Source of the DNA: an uncultured Clostridia bacterium
GTDB taxonomy: Bacteria > Bacillota > Clostridia > Oscillospirales > CAG-272
DNA: 15,985 nt
Assembly (NCBI GenBank): GCA_904501865.1
Contig: CAJGCF010000034.1
Location: 1-15,985, forward strand
Reading direction: 5' to 3'
The position numbers and the translations under genes were made by a program. Below, one piece after another: positions 7,360 to 15,653 of this stretch. Every line of letters starts with the position of its first letter. The first letter of the stretch is position 1. The notes under the pieces are model-generated. The model was not told where the DNA came from. It did not search any database and was given only the letters and a program-made list of their open reading frames with translations.

Positions 7360-8118
7360 TTAAGCCTTGTCTGCAGGCTTTTTCGCGCGTTTTTTGGTCT
7401 TTGAGGCCTTGAGCTCGTCAAGCTCGCGTGAGAGCTCGGCTATCCGCTCCTCAAGACGCGAGAATTCCTGCGCCACGGGGTCGGGTATGTGTATATGGTC
7501 GAGGTCGTCCACCTTTTTACCGTCCTGACGCACCACTCTCGCGGGGATTCCCACGGCGGTGCTATTGCTTGCGATATCCTTGAGCACTACCGCGTTTGCC
7601 GCGACCTTTGTGTTGCTCTCTATCACGATAGGACCAAGCACCTTTGCTCCCGCGCCTACCATTACGTTGTCCTTGAGCGTGGGGTGACGCTTTCCTATAT
7701 CCTTACCCGTACCGCCAAGCGTTACTCCCTGATAGAGCGTGCAGTTGTCGCCTATCTCCGCGGTCTCGCCGATAACCACGCCTGAGCCGTGGTCTATGAC
7801 AAGTCCCTTTCCGATCGTCGCACCGGGGTGTATCTCAATACCCGTAAAGAATTTCGCCGTCTGACTGAGCGCGCGTGCCGAAAACGTGTGCCCACCAAGA
7901 TAGAGCTTGTGCGCCACACGGTATGCCAGTATCGCGTGCAGTCCCGAATATAAGAGGAGCACCTCAACGTCATCGGTGGCGGCGGGGTCTCTTTGCTTTA
8001 TAGCGTCCACTTCGCTTCTTATCTCGTCCCTTATCTTACGGACGAGTCGGGGAACGGGGGTATCTGCCGCGCGTGCCAGAATATCGGACATAAGGGCGTC
8101 AATATCAATTTTTTTCAT
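7360..8118 (-). CDS. cysE: Serine O-acetyltransferase
   Basis: CysE makes O-acetylserine from serine and acetyl-CoA, the committed step to cysteine, in the cytoplasm. The 252 residues contain an N-terminal helical region and a left-handed parallel beta-helix of hexapeptide repeats from about residue 92 to 195. Key motifs are GIEIHPGATIG at 93-103, DHGSGVVIGETA at 109-120 with the catalytic His110, QGVTLGGTGKDIGKRHPTL at 130-148 and GIPARVV at 190-196. A charged C-terminal helix (about 215-240) may form a coiled coil, followed by a Lys-rich tail. The start is the ATG at 8118, with GGAGGTG a few bases upstream. An in-frame codon at 8184 is rejected because transcription should begin near 8187, right next to it. 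It is the first gene of the five-gene unit. The leader is about 70 bases, too short for a known T-box or SAM riboswitch. Confidence 0.95.
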   Translation of the reverse strand: MKKIDIDALMSDILARAADTPVPRLVRKIRDEIRSEVDAIKQRDPAATDDVEVLLLYSGLHAILAYRVAHKLYLGGHTFSARALSQTAKFFTGIEIHPGATIGKGLVIDHGSGVVIGETAEIGDNCTLYQGVTLGGTGKDIGKRHPTLKDNVMVGAGAKVLGPIVIESNTKVAANAVVLKDIASNSTAVGIPARVVRQDGKKVDDLDHIHIPDPVAQEFSRLEERIAELSRELDELKASKTKKRAKKPADKA

Positions 8119-8193
8119 ATCACACCTCCGCGGGTAATAAGCTGAATACTTTTGAAATCCCATCTTTAATAAAGACAAAACCAACTCATTATG

Positions 8194-8222
8194 ATTATAT
8201 CACACCACCCGCGTTTCGTCAA
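8194..8222 (-). promoter_or_regulatory. Sigma-A promoter of the cysE-pfp unit
   Basis: Minus-strand -35 TTGACG (8217-8222, one change from consensus), a spacer of exactly 17 bases and -10 TATAAT (8194-8199). The predicted start near 8187 gives a leader of about 70 bases. It lies between the terminator at 8266-8305 and the cysE ATG, so it serves the five downstream genes. Confidence 0.87.
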
Positions 8223-8265
8223 CAGATAAATTCAAGTTTTTCTCCTACTTTGCTTATCGGATACA

Positions 8266-8305
8266 AAAAAGCCTTGACTCCACATCTGCGAAATCAAGAC
8301 TTTTT
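8266..8305 (-). terminator. Rho-independent terminator of the pth-mfd-foldase unit
   Basis: A 12-bp stem pairs 8266-8277 with 8294-8305. On the minus strand every position pairs (one as G-U), while on the + strand the same position is a C-A mismatch, so the hairpin is suited to minus-strand RNA. It is followed there by a run of T. It begins just after the stop of the second foldase gene (8311). Confidence 0.85.
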
Positions 8306-8310
8306 AGTTA

Positions 8311-9636
8311 TCAATAGTCGAAATTAGTTCCAATGCTCTTTATTGAGCTCGCGTGTCCGAGATTCTCCTCGTTGACCTTGATGTCACCGTAAAATTCAGA
8401 GCATCTGTCAAGGAAGAGCTTGGTTATCAGCGAGGAATCAAATGAATCAAACCACGCCGAGTACTCCTCGTCCGAGTACTTGCCCTCGTCAAGCTCGTAT
8501 TTCATTATGATGTGATAGCCGTAATCGCTCTCCACCATAGCCGTCTCGCCGTATTCCATATCCTCAAGCGCCTCAAGGATATCAAGAATATAGTCCTCAT
8601 ATCCCGAGCTCTCTATGCGGCTGAGATAAAATCCGTCGGGATATACAAGGCTCTCGTTCTCAAAGAGCTCCCACTCGGGTATCTCCGCCTCAAAGCTCTT
8701 GTAGTTGCCCTTGGCAAACGAGGAATAAAGCTCCTCGGCGCGCGCGGCGCGCTCTGCCATCTCCTCGTCGGTGTAATAGTAGGTGATGCCCTGCCCCGAC
8801 TCGTCAAGCGTGACCGACGGATAGCCGTTCTCCTTATCGTAAAGGATATTGCCGTCCTCGTCGTAATATACGGTGTTTCCGTAGCTGTCCTTTACTCTGT
8901 TGCCCTCGCTGTCATAGACGTAAACGCCGTTTTCCTTGTCATATATGGGCTCGGAGCTCTCGGGGTCAAAGTATATGATATTGCCCTGCTCGTCGGTCTG
9001 ATACTCGTAATAGAAATTGGATATGAGTATCTGCTTGAAGCGGTAATAATTTTTTTCGTAGTATTCCTGCTTGACCGTGTCCGAGATGAGCGAGCCGTCC
9101 GCACCGTACAACCAGGCTATGACCGCCTGATATTTAGCCTCAAGCGTGTATATCTCGCGCAGCTCCTCTGTGGATATTCCGTACTTTGAGAGTATCGCGT
9201 CAAGCTTTTTCTCCTCGCCCTGACCGTCGTATTCAATATAGAAACTTATCTCCTCCTCGATATCGTTCAATACCGATTTTGAAAGAGAGAGTCCCTCCTC
9301 CTCAAAAATGACCAGCGCGGCAAGATAATTCTTGCAGTTATCAAGGATAGACTGATTGTAGTATTCCTCATGGGTGAGCTGTGTTCCCGCGTGGCTCTCC
9401 GACCAGAAGTCGCTGGTCACGCTCACGTCGTATTTATTGCGCGCGAGTGTCGCCTTCATTCTTGAGAGCATAAACTCGTACATACCGCGAGATATCTCTA
9501 TCTTTCCGTATTCAAGCACGGGCTTCTCTGAGTCCTTTACCGAACAAGCCGTCAAAAGTCCGCACAAAAGCGACGCCACGAGCAAAATGAGGGTTATTCT
9601 CACCGCTATTCCTTTAGAAATAAAAGATTTTGTCAT
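8311..9636 (-). CDS. Parvulin-like (PrsA/SurA type) foldase lipoprotein, second copy
   Basis: The 441-residue precursor has a lipoprotein signal (LLTAC, lipid-bearing Cys31), so the mature protein should sit on the outer face of the membrane and help folding of exported proteins. A helical SurA-like part covers about 40-190. The parvulin domain is split. Its first strand is YYRFKQILI at 197-205; an insert of about 80 residues (211-288) carries acidic Tyr/Gly repeats with YDKENG at 232-237 and 266-271; the rest of the domain follows (about 289-380), ending in SDYGYHIIM at 370-378. The second active-site His (375) is present, but the first, normally in a HILV motif, is Gln202. Catalysis is therefore doubtful and it may be a chaperone. 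The ATG at 9636 has CAGGTG upstream. It lies 27 bases after its paralogue and ends at a terminator. Confidence 0.85.
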   Translation of the reverse strand: MTKSFISKGIAVRITLILLVASLLCGLLTACSVKDSEKPVLEYGKIEISRGMYEFMLSRMKATLARNKYDVSVTSDFWSESHAGTQLTHEEYYNQSILDNCKNYLAALVIFEEEGLSLSKSVLNDIEEEISFYIEYDGQGEEKKLDAILSKYGISTEELREIYTLEAKYQAVIAWLYGADGSLISDTVKQEYYEKNYYRFKQILISNFYYEYQTDEQGNIIYFDPESSEPIYDKENGVYVYDSEGNRVKDSYGNTVYYDEDGNILYDKENGYPSVTLDESGQGITYYYTDEEMAERAARAEELYSSFAKGNYKSFEAEIPEWELFENESLVYPDGFYLSRIESSGYEDYILDILEALEDMEYGETAMVESDYGYHIIMKYELDEGKYSDEEYSAWFDSFDSSLITKLFLDRCSEFYGDIKVNEENLGHASSIKSIGTNFDY

Positions 9637-9663
9637 ATAAGCACCTGTTTAAAATATTTTTAA

Positions 9664-10950
9664 TCAATAAAGCACGTTAGCCGCAACGTCTTTCATACGG
9701 GGTGAATCCTCCACAACGTCGGGGTCTATGACCACCTGCGACTTGTACTCTCCACACGTCTGCTCGAACAGATAAGACGTTATGTCATCATAAAAGCCGG
9801 CGAAAACGTCCTTGTTTTCCTCGTCGTCGTAAGCTCCGCTCTGATTTTCATACCTTGCGAGCACGTGATAGCCGTAATCCGACTCAAACACGGCACACTC
9901 GCCTACCTTCATATCAGAAAGCTGCTCCGCCATATCGTCAAAGTACGCCACGGCGTCGTTCTGCGCGGCATAATAGCCCGCGCTCTTTACAAGATATATG
10001 TGTCCGTCACTCTCTCCCTCGCCGTAAAGCGAGAGATATTCCTCAAACGTAGCCACGTCGGCGTCACATTTTTCGGCATACTCGACCGCCTTGTCGTATA
10101 TCTTGCCCTGCTCCTCGTCAGAATAATATTCTATAACGTGGTCTCCGTTCTTGTCCTTAACGTATCCAACGACTCCGTTCACCTTGTCGTATGCTATCTT
10201 GCCGTCCTCGGTGTAGTATTCCACATCGCCGAGCTTATCGCGGCTCTCTTTGCCGAACTCATCCAAACGGGTGACGCCATTCTCCTTGTCATAGGCTATC
10301 GCGGTGTGCTTTTCGTCGGTATAATACACCGTGTCGCCAAAACGGTCAAGATCGGTAACGTAATAATATGTCGCGAGGAATATCTGCTTGAAGCACACGT
10401 AATTGTCGTTGAGATACTTATCCTTGGTCTCACCCGATATCTTCTCTCCATTCTCTCCCCACTTATGCGCCTTGAGCGCGGCTATCTTGGACTCGAGAAC
10501 GTAGATATCCTTCAGCATATTGTAATTTACGCCGTATTCCTTAAGCTCTGCGTTGAGCGCTGTCTTTGAGCCCGCGCGCTTTACGTAAGCGGCAAGAAGC
10601 TCGTCCACCGCCGCCATTTCGGCGTCGCTGAGAGTAAGCCCCTCCTTATCAAAGAGGTAGTCGGCTATGACGTAATTGGTCGCCTCGGCAAGAATCGTGG
10701 CGCAGAAATAATCGTCGTATGTGACTCCGTCTGCCGTCACTATTGTTTTCCAGAAGCTCTCGTTTTCTATATCGTAGCCGTAATAGCCAAGCGTGCCCTT
10801 CATACGCGAGAGCATAAACTGATACACGTTGGCACTGAGAGTCTTGTCCTCTATGCTCACGATAGTCTTGCCCTCTCCGCACGCGGCGAGCGTGGGAACA
10901 AGCAGACAGAGAATGAGACACAGGCTGAGTATTTTTACAGTCCTTTTCAT
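9664..10950 (-). CDS. Parvulin-like (PrsA/SurA type) foldase lipoprotein, first copy
   Basis: This 428-residue paralogue of the next gene has the same plan. A lipoprotein signal ends in LAAC (Cys24), and a helical part runs to about residue 175. FKQIF at 187-191 is the first parvulin strand, with Gln in place of the usual His. An insert of about 80 residues (194-276) carries YDKENG at 220-225 and YDKVNG at 254-259 among YYTEDGKIAYDK-like units. The domain then closes with SDYGYHVLARYE at 357-368, keeping the second His (362). I place the start at the ATG at 10950 (AAAGGG nine bases upstream) rather than the in-frame GTG at 10968. It follows mfd by 45 bases. The shared layout shows an old tandem duplication with considerable divergence. 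Likely substrates are secreted proteins; isomerase activity is uncertain. Confidence 0.85.
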   Translation of the reverse strand: MKRTVKILSLCLILCLLVPTLAACGEGKTIVSIEDKTLSANVYQFMLSRMKGTLGYYGYDIENESFWKTIVTADGVTYDDYFCATILAEATNYVIADYLFDKEGLTLSDAEMAAVDELLAAYVKRAGSKTALNAELKEYGVNYNMLKDIYVLESKIAALKAHKWGENGEKISGETKDKYLNDNYVCFKQIFLATYYYVTDLDRFGDTVYYTDEKHTAIAYDKENGVTRLDEFGKESRDKLGDVEYYTEDGKIAYDKVNGVVGYVKDKNGDHVIEYYSDEEQGKIYDKAVEYAEKCDADVATFEEYLSLYGEGESDGHIYLVKSAGYYAAQNDAVAYFDDMAEQLSDMKVGECAVFESDYGYHVLARYENQSGAYDDEENKDVFAGFYDDITSYLFEQTCGEYKSQVVIDPDVVEDSPRMKDVAANVLY

Positions 10951-10981
10951 TTCAGATATCCCTTTCACAAAGGTTTACTAC

Positions 10982-10987
10982 ATTATA
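10982..10987 (-). promoter_or_regulatory. Possible -10 box for the two foldase genes
   Basis: TATAAT on the minus strand lies between the mfd stop and the first foldase ATG, about 30 bases before the latter. No acceptable -35 box occurs at 16-18 bases (the region reads AAAAAA), so this is at best a weak internal promoter and could be chance in an AT-rich gap. Confidence 0.3.
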
Positions 10988-10995
10988 CACTCTAA

Positions 10996-13900
10996 TTATT
11001 CGGATTTTTTATCCATTGTTTGTACGGTTTCAAGATAATTTTCAAACATTTTGTTAATTATCGTCAAGGAGCTCTCTCCGCTCTTGAGCTTTATATTGAC
11101 GTAATTGTCACCCGCGGCACTCATCACCACGCGCAGCCTGCCGCCGACCGAGAAGGACATTTCCTTCCACATATCCACGTCAAGCTTATCCTGATACATT
11201 CTTACCTCTCCCCTGACCTCTGTTATCTGCTTGATAGAGAGGTCGATAGCACGGGCGCGCAGGAGAGCTATCGAAAGTAGATTTTCTACCGCCAAAGGCA
11301 TATCGCCGAAGCGGTCGAGCAGCTCGTCTCTTATATCCTCCGCGTCGTACGCGTTGCGAATGAGAGCTATGCGCTTATAGAGCGTCATTCTCTGCCCCGC
11401 GTAGCGCACGTATCTGTCGGGAATAAAGGCATCGTGGTCAAGACTCACAACGCAATCACCGCGCGTCTTGGGTGCCTCTCCCTTTTCCTCAAGCACAGCG
11501 TCGTTGAGCAGCTTGATATAAAGGTCATAGCCGATAGCCTCAAGATGTCCGTGCTGCTCGGCTCCGAGTATATTGCCCGCGCCGCGTATCTCCATATCTC
11601 GCAAGGCTATGCGGAATCCCGCGCCGAACTCCGCGTACTCGCGTATAGCCTCAAGTCGCTTTTGCGATATCTCGGATATTGCTCTGCCGCGAGGATAGGT
11701 AAAATACGCGTATGCGCGACGAGAGGAGCGTCCCACTCGTCCGCGGAGCTGATGGAGCTGGGAGAGCCCCAGCCTGTCGGCTCTGTCGGCTATAAGCGTG
11801 TTAGCGTTGGGGATATCTATTCCCGTCTCTATTATGGTGGTGCAGACAAGCACGTCTATCTCGCCCGAGAGCATACTGCTCCATATATCCTCAAGCTCGT
11901 CCTTTTCCATTTTTCCGTGAGCCACTACCACTCTCGCCTCGGGAATATTCTCCGAGATGTGCGCCGCTACTCTGTCTATCGACTCCACGAAATTGTGGAT
12001 ATAAAACACCTGACCTCCGCGACGGAGCTCTCTGCGTATTGCCTCCATAATTATGAGGTCGTCGTATTCCAGCACGTAGGTCTGAACGGGAAGTCTGTCG
12101 CCCGGTGCCTCGTCGAGCAGAGATATGTCACGTATGCCGCCCATCGCCATATTGAGCGTTCTGGGTATAGGCGTGGCGGTCAGAGTGAGCACGTCGATAT
12201 TGCCCCCAAGCTGCTTGAGCTTTTCCTTTTGCGCAACGCCGAATCTCTGCTCCTCATCGACTATGAGAAGTCCGAGGTCGCAGAATTTCACGTCCTTGCC
12301 GAGCAGCTTGTGAGTTCCTATTATTATATCCGTGTCTCCGCGCTCAAGACGGCGCAGGGATTGCTGTATCTGCTTTGGTGTGCGGAAGCGCGAGAGCATA
12401 TCCACGTTGACCGCGAAATTGCGGAATCGGCTTATCGCCGTCTGATAATGCTGAAGCGCGAGAATGGTCGTGGGCACAAGGATCGCCACCTGCTTACCCG
12501 AGAGAACTGCCTTATAAGCCGCGCGGAGCGCCACCTCGGTCTTGCCGTAGCCCACGTCTCCGCAAAGCAATCTGTCCATAGGCGTGGGGCGCATCATATC
12601 CTGCTTTATATCGGATATAGCATCGAGCTGACAGTCGGTCTCGTCGTAATCAAAGGACGCCTCAAAGCCTCGCTGGAGCTCGTCGTCCGCCTCAAAGGCA
12701 TATCCCGGGCGTCTCATTCTCTCGGCGTAGAGCTTGATTAGGTCGCGCGCCATCTCACGCACCGCTCCCTTTGCCTTGCTCGTGGCTCTCTTCCAAGCCT
12801 CTCCGCCCATCTTGGAGAGCTTGACGAGCCCGTCGTCCGAATGAGCGCCTATATATTTTGACACAAGGTCAAGCTTTTCCACGGGCATACAGAGCTTGTC
12901 GCTGCCCGCGTACTGAATACTTATATAATCACGGCTCACACCGTCTATCTTGAGCTTTTCAATGCCGAGATAACGTCCGATACCGTAGGTCTCGTGAACC
13001 ACGATATCCCCCACTTCAAGCTCGGCGTAGGACAGTATAGCCTGCGCGTCCTTGCTCCTCTTGCGGCGCGAGCCGCTCTTTTTCTTTACAGCCTTCGGCT
13101 CGTCTCCGAAGCTCTCTCCGAGCGTAGAGAGTACGGCTATCCTCGGCGTGACCAACTCGTACGCCGAGATACAACCCTTATACGTTATATACACTACGTC
13201 ACGGCAGAGCTCCACCGTGTCGTCGTCAAGCAGAGCCGTCTTGAAATCGGTATCCGAGAGCATATCAGACAGATTTCGAGCGCTCTTCTCGCCCTCGGTC
13301 ATAATTATTATGCGATAGCCGCCCTTCTGATAGCTTATAATATCCTCACACAGAAGATTGAACTTGTCCTGATAGGTCACGGGCTGACGCGTGCGGAAGC
13401 CGAAAAGCCCCGACAGACGCTTATCCGTCATGCCGTACGACAAGGAATTTACGTGCACCGTCACGTTGCTGTCAAAAAAGACGTCAAGAGAAGCGGGCTG
13501 CTTGGAATATTCCGCGTATTTTGGGGATATCATACCCGAGCTGACCATATCCTTGATATTCTCGTCTGCGTGCCATCTCTCCGCCTTGAGCCTGTCGTAT
13601 ACCGCGGAGCTGGAGCGCACAAGCACCAGCGTCTTGTCGGGAAAATAATCCAAAAGAGAGCATTTTTCGGGATATATCAGAGAGATATATTTGTCAAGAA
13701 AGCCCACGTCGGACACATCTCCCGAGAGCGCCGCAAGCTCCCGCTCAAGCTCCTCGCGAGTCTTTTCCTCCTCTGCGTCTCGGAGCGTCTTGCGTATGAC
13801 CTTTACTATCTCCTCCACCTTTTGCTTGGTGATAAGCACCTCACGGGCGGGAGAAAATGACGCAGAGCTTATATTGTAGAGCATTCTCTGCGAGGTGACG

Positions 13901-14577
13901 TCAAAGCTTCCCATTCTGTCTATCTCATCGCCGAAAAGCTCTATGCGCAAAGGGAAGCTGCCACGTCTTATCTCACCGTCGGCATCACGGCATACGGCGT
14001 TTGGCGGAAAGATATCTATAATTCCGCCACGCAGGGCGAACTGCCCTGCGCCCTCTACCATATCAACTCTTGAATATCCCGCGCATACCAGACGCTCGGC
14101 AAGAGCCGCGGGCTCATATTCGGAGTTGAAGTCTATCTCTATCATGCTCTGCCGCAATAGCTCTGGGGGTATGGTGTAGCCGAGAGCCGCGTCGGGCGTG
14201 GTGAAGATTACGTCGTATTCGCCCGAGAGTATTCCCGACAACACGTCAAGCCTCTCATGCTCGAACTCATGGGAGGCGGTAACGTTATAAAAGGTGAGGT
14301 CACGGGCTATGAAGAACGCGCTTCTCAGCCCTCTGCCCGTGTATTCTCGGTATAGCCTCTGGCACTCCTTTTCCTCGGAGCACACGACGAGCACGGGTGT
14401 AGACCGCATATCTTGCGTGTCCTCGCAAAGCGAGACACACAGAGCGTCCGACGCGCCGCCCGAAAGCCCCGACGTGACCGCGGGCAACGCCTTGTCGCGA
14501 AAGCTTTTTTTCACAACGTCAAGGAGCTGAGTATATTCCCTGTCCTCACGTATGAGTGACGTTAAAAGATTTGACAT
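10996..14577 (-). CDS. mfd: Transcription-repair coupling factor Mfd
   Basis: Mfd removes RNA polymerase stalled at DNA lesions and recruits UvrA. The 1193-residue protein has all expected parts: the UvrB-like N-terminal region (to about 480), the RNA polymerase-interacting domain with GDIVVHETYGIGRYLGIEKL at 523-542, and the RecG-like translocase with Walker A GDVGYGKTE (673-681), DEEQRFG (774-780), TATPIPRTL (800-808), TTIIETGIDIPNA (913-925) and QLRGRVGRSS (943-952). The C-terminal TRCF domain (about 1040-1180) binds UvrA and self-inhibits. Length is normal. A short basic, Ser/Lys-rich linker (497-509) precedes the polymerase-binding domain. The ATG at 14577 has AAGGAGT five bases upstream and lies 12 bases after pth, so the two are cotranscribed. 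The pth-mfd pair is a common Firmicutes arrangement. I see no missing motif. Confidence 0.98.
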   Translation of the reverse strand: MSNLLTSLIREDREYTQLLDVVKKSFRDKALPAVTSGLSGGASDALCVSLCEDTQDMRSTPVLVVCSEEKECQRLYREYTGRGLRSAFFIARDLTFYNVTASHEFEHERLDVLSGILSGEYDVIFTTPDAALGYTIPPELLRQSMIEIDFNSEYEPAALAERLVCAGYSRVDMVEGAGQFALRGGIIDIFPPNAVCRDADGEIRRGSFPLRIELFGDEIDRMGSFDVTSQRMLYNISSASFSPAREVLITKQKVEEIVKVIRKTLRDAEEEKTREELERELAALSGDVSDVGFLDKYISLIYPEKCSLLDYFPDKTLVLVRSSSAVYDRLKAERWHADENIKDMVSSGMISPKYAEYSKQPASLDVFFDSNVTVHVNSLSYGMTDKRLSGLFGFRTRQPVTYQDKFNLLCEDIISYQKGGYRIIIMTEGEKSARNLSDMLSDTDFKTALLDDDTVELCRDVVYITYKGCISAYELVTPRIAVLSTLGESFGDEPKAVKKKSGSRRKRSKDAQAILSYAELEVGDIVVHETYGIGRYLGIEKLKIDGVSRDYISIQYAGSDKLCMPVEKLDLVSKYIGAHSDDGLVKLSKMGGEAWKRATSKAKGAVREMARDLIKLYAERMRRPGYAFEADDELQRGFEASFDYDETDCQLDAISDIKQDMMRPTPMDRLLCGDVGYGKTEVALRAAYKAVLSGKQVAILVPTTILALQHYQTAISRFRNFAVNVDMLSRFRTPKQIQQSLRRLERGDTDIIIGTHKLLGKDVKFCDLGLLIVDEEQRFGVAQKEKLKQLGGNIDVLTLTATPIPRTLNMAMGGIRDISLLDEAPGDRLPVQTYVLEYDDLIIMEAIRRELRRGGQVFYIHNFVESIDRVAAHISENIPEARVVVAHGKMEKDELEDIWSSMLSGEIDVLVCTTIIETGIDIPNANTLIADRADRLGLSQLHQLRGRVGRSSRRAYAYFTYPRGRAISEISQKRLEAIREYAEFGAGFRIALRDMEIRGAGNILGAEQHGHLEAIGYDLYIKLLNDAVLEEKGEAPKTRGDCVVSLDHDAFIPDRYVRYAGQRMTLYKRIALIRNAYDAEDIRDELLDRFGDMPLAVENLLSIALLRARAIDLSIKQITEVRGEVRMYQDKLDVDMWKEMSFSVGGRLRVVMSAAGDNYVNIKLKSGESSLTIINKMFENYLETVQTMDKKSE

Positions 14578-14589
14578 AAGACTCCTTGC

Positions 14590-15228
14590 TTATTTCTTTG
14601 AATTACATATCTGCATAGCGCCGTCAACATCGCCCTGCACAAGTCTCTCAAGTCCGTCGTAAGAGGTGATGAAGCAATCGAAAAGCTCTTTTTTATCCTG
14701 CTCAGAGAAGCTTCCAAGCACCCAATCCACCATATCGTAGTCGGGGTGAGGCTTTTTGCCCACTCCAAATCGGATACGTGGAAATTCGTCACTTGCCATA
14801 CGCTCGATTATCGAGCGGAGCCCCTTCTGACCGCCGTCAGAGCCCGACTTGCGCACTCTTATGCGACCGACGTCGAGGTTTACGTCGTCGGACATAACTA
14901 TTATGTTCGACACGGGAATCTTGTAGAATTTAGCCGCCTCGACGACCGCGTCACCCGACGCGTTCATAAAGGTCTGCGGTTTCATGAGCAAAACTCTTTT
15001 GCCCGCAATGACTCCCTCCCCCACAAGAGCCTTGAACTTTGAGCGGTTGACGGTAGCGCCGCATCTCTGCGACACGTAGTCCATAGCCAAAAATCCCGCG
15101 TTGTGACGGGTGTAAAAATACTTGTCCCCGGGGTTTCCGAGTCCTACTATAATGTGTGTTATGGGAGACAGCTCACGGTCTGCCTTTTCCTTCTCGATTT
15201 TCTTGAAAATATCAAAAATATTCGCCAT
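14590..15228 (-). CDS. pth: Peptidyl-tRNA hydrolase
   Basis: Pth cleaves peptidyl-tRNA dropped from ribosomes and so recycles tRNA. The 212 residues include VGLGNPG at 28-34, RHNAGF at 41-46 with the catalytic His42, MKPQTFMNASG at 82-92, SDDVNL at 113-118 with the Asp equivalent to E. coli Asp93, and FPRIRFGVGKK at 149-159. Two things are unusual. A charged N-terminal helix of about 22 residues precedes the fold, which usually begins within a few residues of the start. The tRNA-clamping GGHNG motif reads GGQKG at 132-136, so the His and Asn are replaced. The ATG at 15228 has GAGAGG a few bases upstream. It is the first gene of its unit, with a leader of about 125 bases from a perfect promoter. 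Confidence 0.95.
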   Translation of the reverse strand: MANIFDIFKKIEKEKADRELSPITHIIVGLGNPGDKYFYTRHNAGFLAMDYVSQRCGATVNRSKFKALVGEGVIAGKRVLLMKPQTFMNASGDAVVEAAKFYKIPVSNIIVMSDDVNLDVGRIRVRKSGSDGGQKGLRSIIERMASDEFPRIRFGVGKKPHPDYDMVDWVLGSFSEQDKKELFDCFITSYDGLERLVQGDVDGAMQICNSKK

Positions 15229-15353
15229 ATATACCTCTCGGTGAGCTTTTTGCCTATGCGGAGCGTGTCCGTAAATGCAACTATCGCCACTTTTACGTCA
15301 CGGGGGGTGTTACACTCATTTCCGCGGCGCAAAACCGGCTCTATCATCACTTT
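15229..15353 (-). other. 5' leader of the pth-mfd-foldase unit
   Basis: About 125 untranslated bases separate the predicted start of transcription from the pth ATG. It is GC-rich in the middle with short inverted stretches (for example GTGTAACAC) but no structure I recognise as a riboswitch. A minus-strand reading frame starting at an ATG at 15347 crosses it and overlaps pth by about 70 bases. It lacks a ribosome binding site and is not called as a gene. Confidence 0.5.
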
Positions 15354-15359
15354 CAATAA

Positions 15360-15388
15360 ATTATACTACTTGTAAAGGCTTTTGTCAA
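15360..15388 (-). promoter_or_regulatory. Perfect sigma-A promoter of the pth-mfd-foldase unit
   Basis: On the minus strand TTGACA (15383-15388), a spacer of exactly 17 bases and TATAAT (15360-15365) match the consensus at all twelve positions. Transcription should start near 15353. It diverges from the ppdK promoter about 95 bases away. Confidence 0.92.
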
Positions 15389-15481
15389 ATCTTTTTGTGC
15401 AGATTTTCCTTTGTTCAAAAAAAGTTTACATTTACATTCTTTTCTTTTTTTGGACAAGCTCTTCCATTATGTCAAAAAGTA

Positions 15482-15490
15482 TGATATAAT
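15482..15490 (+). promoter_or_regulatory. Extended -10 promoter of ppdK
   Basis: TGATATAAT at 15482-15490 is an exact extended -10 element (TGnTATAAT). The -35 region 17 bases upstream reads TTCCAT, a poor match, which fits promoters that rely on the extended -10. Transcription should start near 15497, leaving a leader of about 235 bases before the ATG at 15733. Confidence 0.7.
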
Positions 15491-15610
15491 ATATGTCGCT
15501 AAAAATAACCGCGCTGATGTACGAACTTGTTCCGCACATTCATTGTTATGTTCAATTTTTGGCCACATTCACCGTCTATTATCAATTTTTTCGAAACAAG
15601 GCGCACCGAA

Positions 15611-15653
15611 AAAAGCAAGGCGAAGGCTTACTGCCGTAAGTCGAGCCGCTTTT
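15611..15653. promoter_or_regulatory. Long stem-loop in the ppdK leader
   Basis: Three stacked helices can be drawn: 15611-15616 with 15648-15653 (AAAAGC/GCTTTT), 15619-15621 with 15645-15647, and 15626-15631 with 15636-15641 closed by a TGCC loop. The breaks are a two-base bulge and a 4x3 internal loop. On the minus strand the hairpin is followed by six T, so it could stop antisense transcription toward pth. On the + strand only four T follow, so it is more likely a leader structure controlling ppdK mRNA. I do not recognise it as a known riboswitch. Confidence 0.45.

Noticed and set aside
8119..8187. Riboswitch or T-box ahead of cysE
   Set aside because: The leader is only about 70 bases and shows no T-box sequence, specifier stem or internal terminator.
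8512..9189. Hydrophobic + strand frame opposite the second foldase, with a similar one at 9865-10569 opposite the first
   Set aside because: Both begin with MIAVI because they are antisense to the conserved DYGYHI region. Asp and Tyr codons read backwards give Val and Ile, so they mimic membrane proteins.
11434..12741. 435-codon open frame on the + strand inside mfd
   Set aside because: It lies opposite the conserved translocase motifs of mfd and shows no protein-like motifs or start signal.
15159..15347. Minus-strand frame in the pth leader with a protein-like stretch (DVKVAIVAFTDTLRIG)
   Set aside because: It has no ribosome binding site, starts only a few bases after the predicted transcript start and overlaps pth by about 70 bases. 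It may be chance.
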